From Acinetobacter pollinis (GTDB lineage: Bacteria; Pseudomonadota; Gammaproteobacteria; Pseudomonadales; Moraxellaceae): a stretch of DNA of 60,625 nucleotides. Location: assembly GCF_015627175.1 (NCBI RefSeq), contig NZ_VTDQ01000013.1:1-60625 (forward strand), written 5' to 3'. The stretch's first letter is position 1, and each line of letters starts with the position of its first letter. Under the pieces are notes generated by a model. The model did no database searches, had not been told where the DNA came from, and was given only the letters and a program-made list of their open reading frames with translations. A program made the position numbers and the translations under genes. Shown here in pieces: positions 50,823 to 58,500 of this stretch.

Positions 50823-52096
50823 CTAGATTGATAATACTTTTCTAAGACTTGACTCAAAATACTTTCAATCATCCATACCCGATATAAACTATTAAATGTA
50901 TATACACGCCCCTGTACTCTCAGTACAAGCACAGGAAAGTTTGGTTGATGCTTTGCCAAACACTCAATATCATTTTGCTTTAAACGTGCTTGTACATCTT
51001 GTTCAGTATGACGATCTATGGACAGTTCTTTGCGAACAGCCTCTACATGTGGCTTGTAAGACAAGTCTTTACCATGTACCCAAGCAGCTTCTAAAATATG
51101 GTACATGGTGTCAACTTTTGCATCATCATCTACACTATAAAACAGTTTAGCCATCTCCGATGTAGCGTGCTCTGTAGGTCGACAAAACGGTGTAAATGCC
51201 ACTTTGGTACGTTTAGATAATCTTACAGCGAGTGGCCAATCGAATTGATCACGTCCATGATAGCTTAATGGATAAATTCGGAGCTGAATATTATAATAGT
51301 CTGCTAACTCTTCTTTAATATAAGACAACAATAGCCAGCTAATTGGATCTTCTAAAGCAATGTATAAATCTAGCTCAGGTTGCATTGCTTGAATATCTGC
51401 AAGCTCTTCAGCATCATTAATTAAATGCTCACGCCATTCAATATGATTAATTAAGAAAATAGGATTATCCGTCAATAACTTTTGTTGCTTTAAACGGCGC
51501 GTTAAACGCAGCAAATCATCAAATGCATTATATTTTTTTCCACCAAACTCAAAATAGCTCGCTAGAATTGCGTCCTGATTAAATGTACGTTCTGGAAACT
51601 GTTGTGCTTTATGCTGAGTGCTGGCCATTACATACAAAATACGTAATTTGCCATATTGTTGTTGCCACAGCATATGAAATACATCTTCTAGTAAATATAA
51701 AAACTTCTCATCCCTTAAAGGTGTGTTTTTTAAAATAATTTCTGCTTGTTCTAAAGCACTTTGAGAAGGCAGTTCTGGTTGATCATCGTAACCAAAACCA
51801 TGCTGTTTTGCTAAATTTTTAGCATCATTAAGCGTATAATTTTGCCATTCTTCGGCAGTCATATTATTCGGTGGCACAGCCACATGCTTAGAAATTACAA
51901 TTTTTAGAGGCTTTAATTCATCCACTAAAATTTCGTTCAGTTTTGCCAACTGCTGTACGATAAGATAGCTATATACATCATCTAGACGCAAGTGGATTGT
52001 TAAACCCTGATCTATAGGTAATACATCCTGACGTGTTGGCTTCTTATAGAACCATTTCGAATGAATTGGATCCAACCACCGACGTAAAAAAGACAT
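50819..52096 (-). CDS. Tandem DsbA/HCCA-isomerase-fold protein without CxxC
   Basis: A 425-residue soluble protein. The start at 52096 has AGAGGC upstream; ten further open codons lack one. Two halves each look like a DsbA-like thioredoxin fold with a helical insert, as in 2-hydroxychromene-2-carboxylate isomerase or kappa GST: about 25-200 (LRLDDVYSYLIVQQLA) and about 240-400 (IALEDPISWLLLSYI). No CxxC motif is present in either half, so it is not an ordinary disulfide enzyme. No signal peptide. Function unknown; glutathione-linked chemistry is a possibility. The fold call is by pattern and moderate. Confidence 0.62.
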   Translation of the reverse strand: MSFLRRWLDPIHSKWFYKKPTRQDVLPIDQGLTIHLRLDDVYSYLIVQQLAKLNEILVDELKPLKIVISKHVAVPPNNMTAEEWQNYTLNDAKNLAKQHGFGYDDQPELPSQSALEQAEIILKNTPLRDEKFLYLLEDVFHMLWQQQYGKLRILYVMASTQHKAQQFPERTFNQDAILASYFEFGGKKYNAFDDLLRLTRRLKQQKLLTDNPIFLINHIEWREHLINDAEELADIQAMQPELDLYIALEDPISWLLLSYIKEELADYYNIQLRIYPLSYHGRDQFDWPLAVRLSKRTKVAFTPFCRPTEHATSEMAKLFYSVDDDAKVDTMYHILEAAWVHGKDLSYKPHVEAVRKELSIDRHTEQDVQARLKQNDIECLAKHQPNFPVLVLRVQGRVYTFNSLYRVWMIESILSQVLEKYYQSS

Positions 52097-52278
52097 GTAA
52101 TGCGCCTCTAAATATAATTTCTTCATTCAACAGTGAGGGCAACAAGTGAATCAAATGAGATTGTCACACTCAAAGTTTATTGTTGTTCGATGAATTTAAA
52201 GTTTAGCAAAAATTAAAGTTTCTGCGTGAGATATTCTATTGTAAAAGAAAATTTAAGGGTGTTTTAATTTTTATATAA

Positions 52279-52311
52279 AAAAACCGCTATAAATGAATTA
52301 TAGCGGTTTTT
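52279..52311 (-). terminator. Terminator of ilvD
   Basis: AAAAACCGCTATAA and its complement surround ATGAA. On the minus strand the stem is followed by Ts, 14 bases past the ilvD stop. Confidence 0.88.
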
Positions 52312-52324
52312 AAAGAGTAATTAT

Positions 52325-54154
52325 TTACAGCGTTCTTACTGCACCTTTTGCTGCACTTGTCGTGTGTTGTGCATAAATCTTCAGTGCTTTAGAGACTTTA
52401 CGCTTTCTCTCTTCTTTTGGTTTCCAACCCTTTTCTTCTTGAATTGCACGGCGTTGTGCAAGTGTTTCATCATCCACTTTCACATTCATGCTACGGTTTG
52501 GAATATCAATTTCAATAATATCACCATCTTCGATGAGACCAATTGCCCCACCCTCTGCTGCTTCAGGTGAAATATGCCCAATAGATAGACCAGAAGAGCC
52601 ACCCGAGAAACGGCCATCCGTAATTAAGGCACAATCTTTGCCCAATCCTTTTGATTTTAAATAGCTTGTAGGGTAAAGCATTTCTTGCATGCCCGGACCA
52701 CCACGAGGGCCTTCATAGCGAATGACAACCACATCGCCCGCTTTAATATCATGCCCTAAAATCGCTTCCACCGCAGCATCTTGGCTTTCAAATACACGTG
52801 CTTGACCAGTAAATTTCAAAATAGAGTCATCTACGCCTGCTGTTTTTACAATACAGCCATCAAGAGCAATATTTCCAAACAATACAGCTAAACCACCATC
52901 TTGAGAAAAAGCATGTTCTGCACTACGAATAACGCCAGTTTCACGGTTACCATCTAAAGTTGGATAGTAGCGGTTTTGTGAGAATGCAACTTGCGTAGGT
53001 ACACCACCTGGAGAAGAGCGATAAAACTCATAGATTTCAGGGTCTTCATGAGAAATGATATCCCACTTATTAATCGCATCTGCCAATGTTTTCTCGTGTA
53101 CTGTACTTACAGATGTGTCAAGTAATTGTGCACGCTCTAACTCACCTAAAATTGCCATAATTCCACCTGCACGGTGCACATCTTCCATGTGAACATCTTG
53201 TTTTGCAGGTGCAACTTTACAAAGTACAGGAACATGACGAGACAGCTGATCGATATCAGCCATAGTGAAATCAACTTCGGCTTCATGTGCAGCCGCCAAT
53301 AAGTGTAATACCGTATTGGTTGAGCCACCCATCGCGACATCTAACGTCATTGCATTTTTAAATGCTGCTTTGGTTGCAATTGAACGAGGTAATACAGATT
53401 CGTCATTTTCTTCGTAGTAGCGCTTCGCAATTTTTACAATTTGCTCACCCGCTTTTAAGAAAAGTTTTTTACGGTTGGCATGCGTAGCTACGATTGAACC
53501 ATTACCTGGCAAAGACAAACCAAGTGCTTCTGTTAAACAGTTCATTGAATTTGCTGTAAACATGCCTGAACATGAACCGCATGTCGGGCATGCAGAACGT
53601 TCAAAATCTTTTACTTCTTCATCGGTATAGCTATCATCTGCTGCAACAACCATTGCATCTACAAGATCAATTGCCTTTTCATTGCCTCTAAATTTTACTT
53701 TGCCGGCCTCCATTGGGCCACCTGATACAAAAATAACAGGGATATTTAGACGCATAGATGCCATGAGCATTCCCGGCGTAATTTTATCGCAGTTTGAAAT
53801 ACAAACCATGGCATCTGCGCAGTGCGCGCTTACCATATACTCTACAGAGTCAGCAATTAAATCACGAGAAGGTAAAGAATACAGCATCCCATCATGACCC
53901 ATTGCAATACCATCATCGACTGCAATGGTATTAAATTCTTTTGCAACACCACCAGCTGCTTGTATTTGCTCTGCAACCAATTGCCCAAGGTCTTTTAAAT
54001 GTACATGACCTGGAACAAATTGCGTAAACGAATTAACAACAGCAATAATGGGCTTGCCAAAATCTTCATCTTTCATACCAGTTGCACGCCATAAACCACG
54101 TGCTCCTGCCATGTTTCTTCCATGTGTTGATGTTTTAGAACGATAATCAGGCAT
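52325..54154 (-). CDS. ilvD: Dihydroxy-acid dehydratase
   Basis: An iron-sulfur enzyme of 609 residues in valine, isoleucine and leucine synthesis. The start at 54154 gives [20 protein letters not shown], matching the E. coli N-terminus; four open codons upstream are dropped. Cluster ligands lie in [13 protein letters not shown] and in [11 protein letters not shown]. It is monocistronic. The 5' leader has a hairpin that could be regulatory. Confidence 0.97.
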   Translation of the reverse strand: MPDYRSKTSTHGRNMAGARGLWRATGMKDEDFGKPIIAVVNSFTQFVPGHVHLKDLGQLVAEQIQAAGGVAKEFNTIAVDDGIAMGHDGMLYSLPSRDLIADSVEYMVSAHCADAMVCISNCDKITPGMLMASMRLNIPVIFVSGGPMEAGKVKFRGNEKAIDLVDAMVVAADDSYTDEEVKDFERSACPTCGSCSGMFTANSMNCLTEALGLSLPGNGSIVATHANRKKLFLKAGEQIVKIAKRYYEENDESVLPRSIATKAAFKNAMTLDVAMGGSTNTVLHLLAAAHEAEVDFTMADIDQLSRHVPVLCKVAPAKQDVHMEDVHRAGGIMAILGELERAQLLDTSVSTVHEKTLADAINKWDIISHEDPEIYEFYRSSPGGVPTQVAFSQNRYYPTLDGNRETGVIRSAEHAFSQDGGLAVLFGNIALDGCIVKTAGVDDSILKFTGQARVFESQDAAVEAILGHDIKAGDVVVIRYEGPRGGPGMQEMLYPTSYLKSKGLGKDCALITDGRFSGGSSGLSIGHISPEAAEGGAIGLIEDGDIIEIDIPNRSMNVKVDDETLAQRRAIQEEKGWKPKEERKRKVSKALKIYAQHTTSAAKGAVRTL

Positions 54155-54628
54155 TAGTGTTTCCAATTTTTATGCTTGAGATGAGTTACGATCTCTGGCT
54201 AAACGTACAATTGCTGTATGAAATGAGCCAGTTCGCTTTCTCATACAAAGAGTGACAGTAAGTTAGATGTTGATTTATATAAACATGCCATCGTAACAAT
54301 GAGGTAAGCATGCAACATCATAGATATGGAAAATCACGCTTATTGGAAGCAGCAATACCTATATATTAGGTTGGGTGAGCTTGCATAAGAAGCCAACAAT
54401 AGTCGTTTAGACTCAAAGGCGTATTTCCAAAATCTCAATATATTCATCATCTACATTATTAATAATAAGGATCTCTTATTTATTTCCTAATTTAGATCAT
54501 CATATTCTTTTTCATTCTATAGAACAGTTTTACTTTCTAAAAGGCCAAACATCATTCATTTACCCAATAAGGGATTAAACTTTAATGAATATTTTTTTAT
54601 TATTGATAAATATTTTTTATAGGATATA
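54155..54628. other. ilvD upstream region with a leader hairpin
   Basis: A gap of about 470 bases. On the minus strand TGTATGAGA... and ...CATACA (54215-54247) form a 12-bp imperfect stem 60-90 bases before ilvD, a possible leader structure. No leader peptide rich in Ile, Leu or Val is evident. The rest is AT-rich without an open frame or strong structure. Confidence 0.45.
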
Positions 54629-54656
54629 AAAAAGCCACCTGATTCGATGGCTTTTT
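54629..54656 (-). terminator. Terminator of tpgA
   Basis: AAAAAGCCA and TGGCTTTTT surround a ten-base loop, directly after the tpgA stop, with a T run on the minus strand. It would end the ataA-tpgA transcript. Confidence 0.8.
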
Positions 54657-54668
54657 AAAATATATCAA

Positions 54669-55481
54669 TTACCACTCCACAACAACGCGTCTGTTTGGAG
54701 ACTCACATGATCTCTTAGCCACCGTACGCTGCTCTCCCTTACACTGCTCAAACTGACTTGTCTTATTTGCAGCAACCACATGAATAATCTCTGCAGAAAT
54801 ACCAGACTGAATGAGAGCTTGCTCGACTGTTTTAGCACGTGCTTGAGAAAGTTTCTGATTGTAGCTATACGAACCTTTGGTATCGGTGTAACCCGTCACT
54901 GTCACCTTCTGAGTGTCAGATTTTTTAATTTCACGAACAATGGTTTCGATAGGACTATCTGTTGAAACAATTGCTTTCTTATCTGAACGATCAAACGCAA
55001 ATAATACATATGCTGTATGTGGAATCACTTCTTGTTTAACAGGAATAGGTGCAGGTACGATTACAGGATGATTATTTACACCCCAATCCATAAGCCCCTG
55101 ACATTCTTCACCCTTCCAATATAAGTGCTCGCCAATATAATCCTTATCAAAATCTATACGTAATTGGCAACGCTTATATTGTTGTGTGTTAGGTACGCGA
55201 ATATCTAACACATAATTCCATGTACGAACAAAAAGTAAGCCCTCACTAAACTGAGGGTTGCCCAGTAAGTGACGGTATTGATCCTTTGTTAACCCTGTAG
55301 ATAAATTTGCAATTGTGCCGTATTCGTAACGTGAAACTTGTTTTAAGTAGCTATCTTTCACATCTGGAAACTGAATGTCGGAATCACTTGTTGCACTAAC
55401 CTCCTCAGCTTTAGCTGACATAGACAACATCGTAAGTGTAAGTGCTGTGCTCATGAACAATGTAGATATTATTTTTTTCAT
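54669..55481 (-). CDS. tpgA: Trimeric autotransporter-associated protein TpgA-like
   Basis: A 270-residue exported protein; the ATG at 55481 gives a signal peptide ending SAKA-EE (about residue 25). The N-terminal half has a BamE/SmpA-OmlA-like domain ([14 protein letters not shown], about 55-140), and the C-terminal half an OmpA-like peptidoglycan-binding domain (about 165-270) with VTGYTDTKG and [11 protein letters not shown]. This combination is that of TpgA, described in Acinetobacter sp. Tol 5 as the operon partner that helps anchor AtaA. It follows the autotransporter gene by 87 bases on the same strand. Confidence 0.9.
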   Translation of the reverse strand: MKKIISTLFMSTALTLTMLSMSAKAEEVSATSDSDIQFPDVKDSYLKQVSRYEYGTIANLSTGLTKDQYRHLLGNPQFSEGLLFVRTWNYVLDIRVPNTQQYKRCQLRIDFDKDYIGEHLYWKGEECQGLMDWGVNNHPVIVPAPIPVKQEVIPHTAYVLFAFDRSDKKAIVSTDSPIETIVREIKKSDTQKVTVTGYTDTKGSYSYNQKLSQARAKTVEQALIQSGISAEIIHVVAANKTSQFEQCKGEQRTVAKRSCESPNRRVVVEW

Positions 55482-55568
55482 TTGTTTTATACTCTTGAAA
55501 TTGTGAACAGATGGTATGAGATCGCTTGTCATACGCTACAAACGATCCCAGTTTATCTAGTCTATAAC

Positions 55569-58500
55569 TTAGTCAATCACACCTGAGATACCTACACGGA
55601 ATAATGGCGAGCCATTATTACCACCTGCGACACCACCACTCATTGACCAACGACCATTGTCTGCTGTACGACGTAATGTCGCACCGATTGCACCTTGGTT
55701 ATTGTAATAAGAAGCTCCTGCCGCATATGTCCATTTACCTGCAACATATGGTGCTTGCTCTAAAGCAGCGGTTGCTGCAATACCTGAAGATAGTTTGTCT
55801 TCAAGTTTATTAATACGGTTATTCGTATAGGCAAATGCTTGGTTCAAATTGTTTTCCACATTTCCAACACGGTTATCCACAGCCGTTAATGCATCACCAA
55901 CATTACTGTAGCTACTGTTCGCCACTTTATAGGTCGGGCTAGAAAGCGTTCCATCTGCATTGACTGCTGCACTACCACCTAGTGCCGCTGCGATAGAAGC
56001 ATTTGCAGCGTACACTTGTGAACCATTCACAGCATCTTTAGATGTCGAACCAATGCTACCATTTGAAACATTTGTGACTTTTTGATTTCCTGCATCAATT
56101 CCTGAAGCTGTTACACTTGGACCTGTTGCTGTGCCAGATGCATCTTTAAAGCTTAAACCATTGTTGTTAATCGTTGAGCTTGTTTTATCTGCACCTGTAT
56201 ATGTCGTTCCTGTTGCTGTAGTGGTTGCAGAGTTTCCTTTCGCATCAGATAAACTCGCTTGTGTAGATGTATAATTTGCATTATTAATCACATTGCCTGA
56301 GCTATCTTTTGTTGCAACGTTTGTTCCTGATGCCGTTGTTGTAGAACTAACCGCATTGCCAGACGCATCTTTACCACTAAGCGTATTCGATGTTGCCGTT
56401 GTCTGATTCGTATTGCCAGACGCATCCTTAACTGTATTACCTGTAGCAGTAGATTGGTTCGTATTACCTGTACTGTCTGTCACAGTATTTCCAGATGTTT
56501 TTAGAGAATCTAACTGGCTTTGTACTGAATACAGTTGGCTACCATTGACAGCATCTTTAGAAGTAGAAGTAACAGCACCATCTGCAACATTTGTAACTTT
56601 CTGGTTACCAGCATCTAATCCTGAAGCTGTAATACTTGGACCAGTTGCATTGCCATTTTTGTCTGCAAAGCTAACACCATTGCCACCTACTGTCGTGCTT
56701 GAACCATCTGCGTTTGTATATTTGGCATTGTTTGCACCATAGTTTGCGTTTGTTGTATTGCCGTTACTGTCTTTACCAGTAACCGATACACCATTCGCCG
56801 TAGTGGTCGTATTGTTGCCATTGGCATCAGACAAACTCGCCTGTGTCGCACTATAGTTCGCATTATTGACAACATTGCCATTGGCATCTTTTGCAGTCAC
56901 TGTTGTACCAGCAGCAGAGGTATTTGAAGTTGTTGTACCCCCATTACTTGTATTACCAGAAACCGTATTGCCTGTTGCATTACTAATATTCGTATTACCA
57001 GAAGAATCACTTACTGTGTTTCCTTCAGTTTTTAAGGCAAGTATTTTGTCATCAACTGCTTTTAGCTGTGCAACATTCACCGCATCACTGTCTGCTGTTC
57101 CTGCAGCAACACCTGTAATTTGACGATAAACATTATTTTGTGAATCGCCAACTGCTATTGCACCTGTTGTTGATGTAGTTGCATTGATTGCAGACTGATT
57201 CGCACTTGTTGCACCTGTTGGGACATAACCATTTACACCAGCGCCTGTACGAGCAGCAGAGTTGTTGCCTAAAACGACTGACCCTGCAGTTGTTGCTTGA
57301 ACGTTATTACCAACCACAAACGTATTATCTGTACTTACAGTATTGTTGTTACCTAATACATAGCTTTCATTGCCAGTAATTGTGCTCGGGTCACCAAATG
57401 CACCAGAATGATTTCCAGTCACATTGTTACCAGTACCCACGCTAATAGATTGAGTACCAGAAGCAACAGCACCATCACCAATTGCAACAGATGAAGCACC
57501 CGTCACACTTGAGTTATTACCAATAACAACGGAGTTAGTCGCTGTTCCAGCAGCAGATGTACTCTTACCTAAAGCAATTGTATTATCTGCACCTGAGTTA
57601 ATCACTGCATTTACACCAATTGCTGTCGAGTTTGTACCGCCTGCACTCGAGTCATTTGTCTTACCATCTACAATGTCAGTACTACCATTGGTATGTGCAT
57701 ATTTCACACCTTCGGTATTCATTTTCTGAACAGTTTGACCAATAGTTAAACGATCTGTCGTTTCCTGACCACTTTTGTCATATGTAAGGAACATAGACTC
57801 TGTATTGCTGTTATTTGGAGAGCTATTTACAACTTCACTGCTCACATTAACTTTATTGCCATTACCATCCGTTACATTCGTCACATTGTTACTAATGTTG
57901 GTTGCTAAAGCATCAAGCTGGCCTTTGTTTACCGCATCTTGAGCATCTGTACCGTTGGCAACATTGGTCACTTTAGTACCTGCGGCATTAATACCAGATG
58001 TCGTAATGCTTGGACCATTATTTATGGTTAAGCCAGTTGAGTTTAATGTCGTTCCACCTAAAGCAAGACTATCGAAACTCGCATTTCTGTCTAAGCCAAC
58101 CACAATATTGCCATTACTATCTGTGGTTGTTTTTAAATTGTCGGTATTGTACTGATCGTCAGCTTTTGTACCTGTTCCTTTAATCGTTAACGTTTCACCT
58201 AAGTTTTTATGCGTAACTGTGCCATTCGTATCAGCAAAATTTAGACCTTTATTCGTTAAATCTGTTGTTGCTGTATAAAGTTGGCTACCGTTCACTGCAT
58301 CTTTAGATGTCGGGCTCACTGTACCGTCTGCAACATTGGTAATTTTTTCATTACCTGCATCAATACCTGATGCTGTCACACTTGGGCCTGTCTTATTGCC
58401 AGACGCGTCTGTAAAACTTAGGCCATTTTGACCAATATTCGTGCTTGTTTTATCAGATGGGTCTGCACTGCCATAGGTTGTACCAGATGCTGTTGTAGTG

